Positions 55,082 through 64,000 of a stretch of DNA of 64,000 nt are shown here, one piece after another. Position numbers and translations under genes: made by a program. Source of the DNA: Macrolepiota albuminosa (lineage: Eukaryota; Basidiomycota; Agaricomycetes; Agaricales; Agaricaceae); the NCBI GenBank assembly GCA_027475525.1, contig JAMWFC010000049.1, positions 2,340,947 to 2,404,946 of the forward strand, in the 5' to 3' direction. The notes below the pieces were generated by a model. That model was not told the DNA's origin and ran no database searches. It saw only the letters and a list, made by a program, of their open reading frames with translations. Within the stretch, counting starts at the first letter, position 1. Every line of letters begins with the position of its first letter.

Positions 55082-58000
55082 TCATGGAGAGTCCTTGCGT
55101 TTCTCCGTAGTGCGATGACGTCGCAGACGATTATCAGTGTCATCTGCTGTAGCGCGTTCAGCTGGGATCACTTTCCCATTCACTAGTACCTGACATTGGT
55201 CAAAGTCTAGTATGACTTTGTTACGCCGCATGAATGGCGTTCCCAGTATCATATCGTAGCGATCGAAGTTCGCTACATCCATGTATTCCTGGCTACGTAA
55301 GCCTGGCATTTGGACATTCATATTTGTCCCATACTGCACCATGGCTTGGCTCCCTACGGTGCCCAGCTGTAACGCCAATGGCGTATCCAACTCCTGCATG
55401 GATATTCCGTACACATGGGCGAACTGGGGCGTTATGCCCAATGTGGTACTCCCCGAGTCCCATAAGGTCCATGCCTTGTGGCCGTCTAGGTCCACATACG
55501 AGACCAGGCACTCCTTGTCTGCTCGTTTCAATGTAGGGCGCTGTAAAGTGCCCTCTGCACAACGAAGAGTCACCTTCTTCATCCGAACCACGTTATTCCG
55601 TTCAGGATCATTTGTGGACGGCCAATCTGTCATTGCCGCTAGGTACTTGGAGTCGCTGTCGCAACTGTAGTACTCATTGTCATAGATGTTGTCATATACG
55701 TCGACTGTGACGTACTCCTCCCCCTCCACAACCACACTCTCGGGCTCGGTGCCCGATGCCTCCTCTGGGGGCTCCTGGTCGTTTGTGGAGTTCTCTGCCT
55801 CAGACTCAGCAGATACGTCTCCGTCACTCCCACTCGCGGCTGCAGTATGTGCAGCTCGAAGGTGGGCGTGGGGTATATACCCCTTCCTGGGGGCTCCCGG
55901 CTTTGCAGGGCAGTTGGTAGCGTAGTGGCCGGGTTGGCCACACGCAAAACAAGTCCCCGACTGCCCCAGTGGGTTGGCTAGCTTGAAGTCCGGCCTTGGT
56001 TTAGGACGTTCTCCGTCCGGCGCCCACTCTGGGCATGGGCGGCTCTGCCCTCGGTTTGCAGCAGGGGTTCTGCGTACAACAAACCGCGTGTTGCGGTCAC
56101 GGTCCAAATCGGTCTTTTTGGCCAAGAAGGTCCCTACATGCTGACCCCGTGAGGGTGTCCCACCAGGCGGTAGTCGCCTGGGTCCTCCACTCCAATGTTT
56201 GTAGTGGTTAGCAGTCTTCAGAGACTGCTCATACCAGATGGCATATGCCACAAATTCTTCCACATCGTTGACTTCTGGGGACAATCCGTCCTCACGTATC
56301 AAATAGCGGCGCATGTCCGCTGGAATGCCATCCAAGAACGTTTCAAGCATTGTATACCCGTCCGGGTATACTGCCATGTTCTGGGCATGGTCATTAAGGG
56401 TATCATAGAACCCTTGTACTCCCAACTTCTCGGTGTACTTGGCGGACTGGAAGTCCTGCCGTGCATCCTGGAGCATTGAGGGGTGTACGAATTGATCGTA
56501 CAGTCCTGTAAGGACTCCTTTGAATGTCCAGTCATATTGGACGTGGTTGACGTGCAATACTACCCGTCGAAACCAACCCATGGCCTCTCTGGCCAAGAAC
56601 TCAGGCAGAACGAAGATTCGTTCTCGTTCCATATGGTCACCTCCGTATAAGCACATGGCGAGATGGGTGCATACATCCATCGCCCAATCTTCCAGGTCGC
56701 TGAACTTGGACGTGCCTGTATAGGCGCGAATGTGCCTACTGTCTGCTTTACACAGCTTCACTCTGTCTGGTAACCGTAAGGTTACGCCCAGGGCATCATC
56801 GACTACTCGATGCAGGCGATCATGCATGGCTTCACGATGCATTCGAATGGCCTCCCGCTGACCCAGGGATCTAGTCGCCAAATCAGCGGCTTGGGGAAGT
56901 GACTTCCCTCGTCCACCTTGCGGAGGACGTCCCAAGCCTCCTTGACTGTGGGCATAATTGCCCTCGTCTCGAGGAATTGACCTAGGGCCGTCATCCCAGC
57001 CGTTACCAGGGACATCACGTCTCGTGGCACCATCTCAATCGAGGAAGTCTCCTTGATCATGATCGTTGCGCCGCCCTGGACCTGGAGAAGCTTGATTCTC
57101 CTGACTCTGCGTGACGAATTGACGACGCATCTCGTCAATGGGCTTAGTGCCCTCAAATACGATGCCCTGATTGTCGATAAGGGACTGTCCCTTTGTCCTG
57201 AGGTTGCCATTGCGCATACGCTGATACGCGACTCTGTCGCTCAACGTTTTGGCCATGGGCACGTGCAGCATCATGGATGCCTCGCTCTCCACTTTGAGCA
57301 CAGTACTATCGTGCCCATCCAGACCTGACATATCTGTCCTATGGTCTTGGTTACGCATGTGTGGGGGCTCCTCATGCCACCCTTGTCCTGCTGGAGTATA
57401 AAAAGTACTCACCGGTCTTACTTCGGGCACTTCTTGCACCCGTGCTAGTGCCTCCACTAGCTCGATTCCGACGTCTTGATTGCGTCATGCCAAGCATTCC
57501 TCGGACGTGTGGCTCCAGGGGGTCGAGACCCCCGATTGCCGTGTGGCCTTCCGCTGCACATACATTTGCAGCTCAATAGTGAGCACTCTCACCATCAAAT
57601 CAGTATATTTTGTACTGAATACATTGGGCACTTTGTGCCCTTGTTGCCTAAGTGCTACTATATGGGCTGACACGTAGTGCTCGAGTCGCGCTTGGGTGGT
57701 GTATTTCATCACCTCTGGGTGCAAGTCCCAGAACACCCGCAAGCGCACGGTGTACGCGGTTTTCAGCCACTGATCCTCTGCTCCGGCGTCATCGTCACTT
57801 GATGACTCCATCACCTCCTCTGGAAGCTCTACAACCTCTGGAGCTTCCTCCACTGCTGGTGTGCATGGGAATCGATCTTCCGCGCGGTATACTTCAGGCC
57901 TTGCAGCCTCCTCCGGTACCTCTTCTAAGCGGGCTTCCGCTACTTTAGAAGGCATTGGACCTGCTGTGGACCGCCTGGTCCCACTACTCCAGCTCGCAGG

Positions 58001-58408
58001 GAGGGCTCTCCCAGTCTGTACTGACGACTTGGCGTCTCCTGGGGCACCATAGGCGCCGGTTGACTGTTGGCCGTCCTGTGGGGGTCCTTTGGAAGCCAAT
58101 CGGCTAGACCGTCGCGGTCCTCCTGGCAGCTGCGTAACTGGGGGCGTTAATCCTCCAGGCATCTTGTCCTGGATGTGTTGCGGACTGTCCTGCTGTGAGC
58201 TTTCAGCTCTCCGGGCCTCGCTCTCATTCCCGGCCAGGTCGGTACTCTGACCTCGGTCTCGAGCCTTGGGTCTTACCTGACCCGCATTGGACGCTGACGT
58301 GTCCTGAGTGTCTGCTGGGTCTCCCCGTAGGTCGTGGGCATTTCGCCCACCGTCAGTGGGCACTGCAGGTATGGGATTACTCATTGATTCCCTGTTTGAA
58401 ATTTGCAT
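55082..58408 (-). pseudogene. gag: Gypsy-C gag with zinc knuckle and protease
   Basis: One frame from ATG 58408 to TGA 55082, broken by TGA at 57485-57487 and 57035-57037. Domains: a long Ser/Pro/Glu-rich N-terminal extension with a helical segment (LRVFWDLHPEVMKYT); a capsid-like region (TSKFSDLEDWAMDVCTHLA, FYDTLNDHAQNMAVY); a CCHC knuckle (CFACGQPGHYATNC); an acidic linker; and a retropepsin-like domain (WTLWDSGSTTLGI, MILGTPFMRRNKVILDF). About 1,110 codons, long for gag, because of the extension and the fused protease. Confidence 0.88.
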
Positions 58409-58515
58409 GGTGTGGCTGTGCAAGAAGCTCGAGAAGCTGATAGAGTTCTGTCAACAAACTCAACGACTGACGTCGGATGCTAGGCAATAGATCCTAGCTG
58501 GCGGATTCAAAAAAA

Positions 58516-58748
58516 TGTAACGAAATTACAGGAATTGTGAGCTTAGTGTTCACACTGCACAGAATCAGACCAGTCCGGTCTATTGACTATGAAGTACAAA
58601 ACAAAAATAAGCTGCTTTGTAAGCAGCAGGGTAAACTAATTATATACTAATGTAAATAATATTATATTATAATAAATATAATATAATATTTACTACTATA
58701 CAGTAAGTAAAGCTATGTGGCCAATGCCACATAGCGGACTACGCTACA
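58516..58748 (-). repeat. Gypsy-C 5' LTR
   Basis: 233 bp; differs from 36129-36361 at four sites, all transitions (for example cgaaatt versus cgaagtt). The duplication aacgt follows at 58749-58753. Confidence 0.93.
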
Positions 58749-59900
58749 AACGTTCATCCCACCTACAGAAATATGCTGATTTTCTATTGCCTGATAGTTA
58801 ATGAAATAAGCGAGATCTGCCACCATGTGACAAGATGTGGCACTATCAAGGAGCAATCCTGAGGGCATGCCATTGTAAGTGGCCATTAAGACTTTACCAA
58901 CTTCACAAGTGTCATTTTTGACCGGAGATATGGTTATGTTAGCTTTTTCAAAGCCTCTGGGTCTCCTTGGCTTGGGACATTTCAGGCTCCAATGGCCCTT
59001 GTCGCCACAATTGTGGCAGACATTGTCTGGCTTTGGCAGTCGCTTGGGTTTGACCCTCCTTTTTGGGATAAATGCCCTTGGTTGACTCCCACTCAAATTG
59101 TTATCTCCAGTGGTCAAGAAAGCCAATGTTTTGGTTGTGGAGTTATTTTCGAGGGATAACCTATTGTGAACAGATAATAATTCTGTGGTCACAATCTCAA
59201 GCGTCATGGCGGTACTGCGGGATAGCAAATTTTGCTTGATGACCTCCCAGGTTGGAGTATGAGGTAGTGAGAGAAGCATGGCATTAAGAATAGTATAGTC
59301 GTCAACATTGTGACCTGCCTCGATAAAGCGGTGATGAATACTCATGTAAAACCCCAGGTGATCAGCCAAGGGTGAGTTACCATCCCATCTTTTTGCATAT
59401 AGCTGCTGATAGTAATAGTGGATATTGATACCACTCTGTTGGTCAACGTAATTCTTCTTCATGTGTTCCCAAATCTTTTGGGAAGTGTCGAGATTGACTA
59501 TAGTTTCACGCTGGGTGAACTTGATAGCATTGCGAATCAGTCCTATAGCGGAATTGTCCTTGTTAAGCCAGTGCTCGTACTTATCATGGGCAAGCTGCCA
59601 GATCGAAAAATCCTTGGATTGTAACGCTTTCATCAAGTCGGATCCCTCTTTGTAAATGACTTGAGGAGGCTGATCACCAGTAGGGCACGTAGTGGTCATG
59701 AGGTCAGCATATTCGGTGGGTGGTTTTGGAGGACGAGGCTCTCTCCCAGATACAACACCCCATAAAGCTTTAGCCTGCAAAGCTGACTTCATATTATCGG
59801 ACCAGGTATGGTAATTTGTACCATTAAATTTCGGAAACTGTAATGTTTCAGAAGTGCTGGTCTCATTCGCGACGGCGGGGCCCATAACCTGACGCAGCAT
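58749..59900 (-). pseudogene. gag: Copia gag and start of protease
   Basis: ATG 59900 (MLRQVMGPAVANE). Copia-type gag: LQFPKFNGTNYHTWSDNM, then IWEHMKKNYVDQQSG, LNAMLLSLPHTPTWEVI and a CCHC knuckle (CHNCGDKGHWSLKC). The retropepsin start is GLLLDSATSCHMV. The frame is cut by Gypsy-C at 58748 within GGMN and resumes at 36128. Apart from the insertion no stop is seen in this part. Confidence 0.9.
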
Positions 59901-59904
59901 TATA

Positions 59905-60076
59905 GCGCAACGGTGATGTATTCGTATATAGTAGACATGTATATAAGATGATATAATAAACGAATCATAGTAGAATAACATAAGCGTAATTTATGAGACA
60001 ATAGAAACATACGTGTATATGATAATAAAATGACATCATAAAGAAAAGCCGAAGTTACACGTCATTTCCGTCGACA
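59905..60076 (-). repeat. Copia 5' LTR (inner boundary approximate)
   Basis: The outer end gtcgaca at 60076 is secure from the match with 32238. The inner end lies between 59901 and 60000, most likely near tgatgtattcg at 59911. The next five bases outside are agggt; the partner duplication is not found, because the left LTR is truncated. Confidence 0.65.
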
Positions 60077-61698
60077 AGGGTACATTAAGGTTTTGATGGA
60101 ATTTTATCCAACCATTTTGTATGTAGCTTTCTACGGCTCAAGTCAACTCCGAAATGAACTCTTGAACGGTCCAAACAGACAGCTCAAAGCCCTTTGCCAA
60201 CCTAAAAGCATTAAGCGAGACAAGAGCTTTAAAGTTAGGGGCTCTCGTTTCAGGCAGTGTATGGTTAACCGTTACCGGCAACCGGCATGACTAAATTTCA
60301 CACGGCTTATTCTTCTTCAGAAATCCAAACTTCGACAATGGTACCTTCCTTGCTTCATTCATCGCCACGCATGCCTTATTTCTCTGTTTGGACGTTTGGA
60401 CCCAAAGAGCTCCTCAGCTGGCAAAAGCAGTACTCTCGACGATGCATTTACAGAATGTAATATCAGCAGATAATCGAGGTTGCCAAATACAATCCGTGCT
60501 AACCAATTGATTCCCATCTTGAGCTGGCGATTCGTCACTGCATAGCTTTGGGTCGGTTTTTAAGGTGAGCCGCCCTGTGTCTACTGTTTTCGACCCATTC
60601 TTACAGGTTTTAGCATTTTTAGGACTATATTCGGGCTTTTCATACTCTCTTTTTGTCTGCCTCGAGTGAGGCAGACGTATAGCCACAAGTCAAAGAACAG
60701 ACTGTTAAAGACTTGTATCTGGAAGGCGCAGACATTGCAACCCGAAAAATGTCTTCATTTGTTGCCATCTGAGCAACGACAGACAATGCACTTATTATGA
60801 TATCCATTTGGATAGAGTTCACTCATCCTGAGGTTATGCTAGTATCTTGCCGATAGTGCCGTATACGATTTTCGCACCTTTTCGGACTGGGAAGTAGCGC
60901 ATTAGAAACATCCAGGAACATTCTGACGCGGGTGTCGTACTGCTTTACTATAGCCTTACACCATAGACATTACCGACTTATCAACCTGATAGGTGATACC
61001 ATCGACCGTGACTCAACGTTCCTGGAAATGTCAGGAGCAACTCTTATGACACTCCTGGATCTCCATGAGAATAAAAGGCTACTTCCGTTCATATGATATA
61101 CTTAGGTCATGTTTTCTATTCTCTGTATTGCCGTATCCATACCGTGATAACTGAATAATCTTTTTCTGATGAAGCTTACACGTGGCTCTATCTTCAATCG
61201 TATGTTGGTTATAGCCACAAGGACACGGGTTTATGACCGGCGTGCCATATGGTATGCCACAACGATTACAAGGTAGTTCATGCTACTCGCCGCCCCTGAA
61301 GTCTTTGTGGACACCATTTGCGACATTTTACATCATTGTTCCGTTCGACGAAGATTAAAGTATCTGTCCTATTATCCGACTACTGACCGCCGAGTATCTA
61401 TAAAAGAGGCTAAGTTTCTCATCGCTTATTCCTCGTAGAGCCGATAGCACCGAGAAACAATTATTGACAGGTTCGAGAAGTTAATCTAATACCGTACAGC
61501 ATAGGAGCCTACTAAATTGTCAAATTTAGAGCGCTCTTTCTCCACCAGAAGCAAGACAATCATTTACACAAACACCAATGCATTTCTTATAGAACCATAC
61601 TAAATCAAGGATGTAGTTCACAAGCAAGGGAAAGTGATAAACATGCAAAAGATTTCTGGACATTGAGTCAAACCATGCTGCGCATGAGGAACCTCGGT
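60077..61698. other. Intergenic region next to host gene space
   Basis: No open frame longer than 90 codons with protein-like character, and no repeat shared with the rest of the window. Base composition is more even than in the GC-rich Ty3 elements. A TATA-like ataaaagg lies at about 61070. I see nothing else to annotate. Confidence 0.5.
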
Positions 61699-63052
61699 TT
61701 AAAATGGCAGAAGTGACACAACCTCATCAATACTCATCCTTTCTTCTGGCTCATACCGTAACATTTTCCGAAGGACCAGCTCCAATGCCTCCAAATCTCC
61801 GCTGAGCTCTTTTTGTCCCATTTCATCCCCCATCCGGATATTTTCTAGGCGTTCCCTGAGGTTTACTGTCCTAGGCTTTCCTGACGAGTCGCCCGAATCC
61901 AGCTTGAAGGTGGCATCTTCCTCGAAATATCGATCGCGGTTTTCCCATTTCGTCCACCATCGCTCGGGGAACTTGCCAAACGTGCGAACCATATCGACTA
62001 TGATCTCGTCTCGCTCGTTGAAAAATGAATATAGAAACCTGTGGTTGCTGAACATCTCGTAGATCAGGCATGCGAGAGACCAAATGTCAATTTTGGGACT
62101 AATAAGCGGGTCCTGGAAAATGATTTCAGGAGCAGCCAAAGAGATTGGGGTGTGGGGGAATGGTTTCTCTGGATCAGCCACAAGGAATGATTCGCCGAAA
62201 TCCGTTATCTTGATTGAGCAATCATTCGAATCGAAGGCCATTCCGTCTAGTTGGATATTTGGAGGCACTACCACGTAAGAAGGCGCTGTAGGTGTACTAG
62301 GGGTACTATCGATTCTCCTGACGTGTTTTTTTATAGGTTCCCCAAGACAACGATAAACCTTTTCCATCGACCATGAGTGGAAATCGGGAATGTCAAAAAG
62401 AATGTTATGATGATGAAAGTCTTCAAAATGGTCAGTATAGAACAAGTGAGAAATACGAGTTAATTTTACCTCCATGCACGACACCACAGGAGTGTAGAAA
62501 CGCAAGCCCCTGAGCACTCTGCGACACTATTCTTCGCGCGACCGACGTCGGCAGCCTGCCGGCAGCGGTCTGGTATCTGACTTTGCCAACGCTAGGACCA
62601 GTCACTTCGGTGACAATGCAGTGATGACGACCATTCGGGCCCTCGAGCTCAAAATTGTCAAGTAAGGTCGAAATAAATTTTTTCCCAGGGTGCTGGTGGC
62701 CTGCCACTTTGATATGTTGTAGAATCCTAATTTCCGAGCTTCCTGTAGGTGAGGCGACGATGAACTTGATTGCAACGAATCGGTTCAGTTGCTGATCTCT
62801 CGCAAGCCAAACCGTCGAATAGCTCCCGTATCCAAGTTTGTGAACAATACGATATCTGTTCTTGATTACATCGTCAATGTGGACAGGATGGTAGCCACCA
62901 GGCCTGTATAATTCAAGCTCTTCGACATTGAATATCCTTTTATACAGCGGTTTCTCGTCTTCCTCGTCTTCAAGATCAACGGAAGCCATAGTTAAGCGAT
63001 TGAGTGATGTTCGATGATGAGGATGGTCCGGTGCTAGCACATCTATTTTCAT
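61699..63052 (-). CDS. SRPK-like serine/threonine protein kinase
   Basis: Exon 1 63052-62470, intron 62469-62421 (49 nt, GT-AG), exon 2 62420-61699, giving 434 residues. The kinase fold is complete: ELYRPGGYHPVHIDD (the N-terminal signature of fungal SRPK-like kinases), glycine loop LGYGSYSTVW (73-82), VAIK lysine (96), the helix-C glutamate in SSEIRIL (107), catalytic loop HGDFHHHNIL (193-202, with Asp195 and Asn200), DFG (268-270) and APE (291-293). The HRD arginine is replaced by glycine (HGD), as in many fungal kinases of this type. The family phosphorylates Ser/Arg-rich proteins, but the substrate here is unknown. A second ATG at codon 22 (MASVDLED) is an alternative start. This is the clearest intact host gene in the window, about 1.6 kb from the Copia insertion. 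Confidence 0.88.
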
Positions 63053-63312
63053 GTCACATTACAAAGCAAATGATTGCAAATAAGCCTCAATCAGACTGCT
63101 ACTCTGCGACTTAGTCCGGGTGGATGAGGGAAGAGGGGTAGCGCGACCACCTACATAGCCCACACAAACCCTCTAAGTCAGGGTTATGGGCGGCATTGAT
63201 GGTTCTGCCGACAGCGCCAATGACGTTGACAGGTCATTTGTCAACGTTTGTCGCGAAATTCTGAGGTTTTGTGTTGTGATATCGGACTGAGGAAATAAAC
63301 TTGTATTTGTTC
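63053..63312. other. Spacer between the kinase gene and the next gene
   Basis: About 260 bp upstream of the kinase ATG; it probably holds the kinase promoter. A tgacgttgacaggtcatttgtc segment (63220-63242) contains inverted tgac/gtca half-sites. No TATA box is obvious. Confidence 0.3.
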
Positions 63313-63915
63313 TTAGGTCTGGTCTCTACATCCCCACACCAATTTCTTGACACTGTAATCCTCACGTTCTCCGTTAAGATATACATGTGCCGTAGATACT
63401 TCTTCATTGATAATGTAGTCAACCGTGATGTGGCGCCCGTCCCTTACATATCTCCTTCTGGCAGGGGAGTAAGTTGTGGAGTGATCTGCCCCTCTGCGTT
63501 GGAAGAAGTTATTGAACAAGAAGATATAGTTTTACGAGAGTCGCACCTTATCACAGCTTCCGTGATGGTTACGTTGTTCTCATTTTCAAAGGCACTGCCT
63601 GCTGATCTGATAGCTTTTTCGCAATTTGTGCGCAACTGATCGTTCGGCAGTTCCTTGTCTTTCCAAGTGATAATCATGATTTGTTCTTGAGCTGGACTGG
63701 TCCATCATTGAGGGTAAACATTGACCACTTCACAGACTCACAGTGCAAAGATAGGAAGAAGGTTCTTGTTGTGATAGGATTTGCTGAGGACACAACTCAC
63801 TCAGCTTAAATACACCTTCCAGACACTCCTCGACAGTCGACTTGTTACTTTTTCGAGCACAAGGGGGCTTCCTTATATGGACGTTGCTTTGTCCAGATTT
63901 ATCGTCGCCAGCCAT
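63313..63915 (-). CDS. Unknown small gene, exon structure unresolved
   Basis: Likely start ATG 63915 (MAGDDKSGQSNVH). Three frames with protein-like composition follow one another: to about 63735 (SSYLCT, then a gtgagt donor), 63677-63444 (IITWKDKELPNDQLRTNC, NNVTITEAVIRCDSR) and about 63470-63313 (DGRHITVDYIINEEVSTAHV, VKKLVWGCRDQT). Splicing at 63735/63685 and near 63446 (gtaaggg donor) could join them, but the phases I tried do not fit cleanly. No family recognised, and no signal peptide is evident. Confidence 0.35.
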
Positions 63916-64000
63916 GTGAGCATATCGATATATCTTTGACTTCAGTGCGTGGACGAAACAATACACTATATTTGTTACAATACTACGCGATTAACAGAAT

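Larger units (their letters stand above)
36129..58748 (-). mobile_element. Gypsy-C: large Ty3 element with a third ORF, split by Gypsy-B
   Basis: The 233-bp LTRs begin tgtaacga and end cgctaca and differ at four positions, all transitions. The insertion duplicated aacgt in the Copia element. Without Gypsy-B it is about 11.1 kb. Minus-strand order: gag (58408-55082), pol (55066-51183), and a third ORF (51103-50344 continued at 38867-36407). Gag, pol and the third ORF are broken mainly by TGA codons and by a few 1-nt shifts. Confidence 0.92.
32168..60076 (-). mobile_element. Copia element, minus strand, host of all the nested insertions to 58748
   Basis: The matching ends are 32168-32238 and about 60005-60076 (both finish gtcgaca). 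Gag lies at 59900-58749, protease and integrase at 36128-34199, and RT/RNase H at 33772-32219. The body is interrupted by Gypsy-C (36129-58748) and by a solo LTR (34546-35284). Without these the element is about 4.5 kb, normal for Copia. The left LTR is cut short at 32168 by the Gypsy-E LTR. Confidence 0.85.

Noticed and set aside
58490..58515. A tRNA primer-binding site after the Gypsy-C 5' LTR
   Set aside because: The sequence (minus strand tttttttgaatccgcc) lacks the TGG that matches a tRNA CCA end, and I found no self-complement in the LTR. Priming is left unassigned.
60414..60822. Two minus-strand frames of 60-90 codons in the intergenic region
   Set aside because: They are overlapping, short and without protein-like features or splice context.

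Overview
The window looks like a transposon-rich region of an agaricomycete (basidiomycete) genome. The signs are short introns of about 45-90 nt with GT-AG ends, a KDZ-superfamily DNA transposon with a CxC2-type cysteine cluster, Ty3 chromoviruses with chromodomain integrases, and layers of nested retroelements. No rRNA gene, no intact tRNA gene and no CRISPR array is visible. Only the last 4 kb looks like host gene space.

Region 1 (1-22665) is a KDZ DNA transposon with long terminal inverted repeats (1-374 and 22292-22665; the left end probably runs off the window). Its minus-strand transposase gene (17810 to about 3405) is split by a complete Ty3 element, Gypsy-A (5025-15783, target duplication caatc). 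The KDZ element carries at least three further genes: a protein with 16-residue repeats (3156-1179, minus), a conserved spliced gene (18048-19532, plus) and a zinc-cluster/coiled-coil gene (21694-19637, minus). The last contains a 100-N gap flanked by an identical 77-bp overlap. The subtermini are full of degenerate tRNA-Gly-like sequences in both orientations.

Region 2 (22666-24565) holds no protein gene I can support. It has another tRNA-like repeat, a 77-bp pyrimidine-rich minisatellite and a second tRNA-derived, SINE-like sequence. Region 3 (24566-32167) is a decayed plus-strand Ty3 element, Gypsy-E, interrupted by an 820-bp solo LTR and ending in its 3' LTR.

Region 4 (32168-60076) is a minus-strand Copia element that has absorbed everything else: a solo LTR (34546-35284) and a 22.6-kb Ty3 element, Gypsy-C (36129-58748, TSD aacgt). 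Gypsy-C is itself split by Gypsy-B (38873-50343, TSD gtagc), a sister of Gypsy-A. Gypsy-B holds two more solo LTRs (43340-44049 and 45796-46336). Nesting is therefore four deep, with target duplications supporting the Gypsy-C, Gypsy-B and solo-LTR insertions.

Gypsy-A and -B share three notable traits. Thirteen nucleotides directly after the 5' LTR are perfectly complementary to a site inside the LTR, about 30 nt downstream of a TATA-like box, which points to Tf1/sushi-type self-priming. The protease region has two retropepsin-like domains in tandem. Between integrase and 3' LTR lies an antisense gene with three conserved introns, a zinc-cluster-like cysteine motif and a coiled coil. Gypsy-C has a third ORF of about 1,070 codons downstream of pol. 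Nearly all disabled codons in the window are CGA to TGA, CAA/CAG to TAA/TAG, or TGG to TGA/TAG, and several are confirmed by comparing A with B. This indicates C-to-T decay of silenced repeats.

Region 5 (60077-64000) is intergenic sequence followed by an apparently intact two-exon SRPK-like protein kinase gene (63052-61699, minus) and a poorly resolved small gene (63915-63313, minus).
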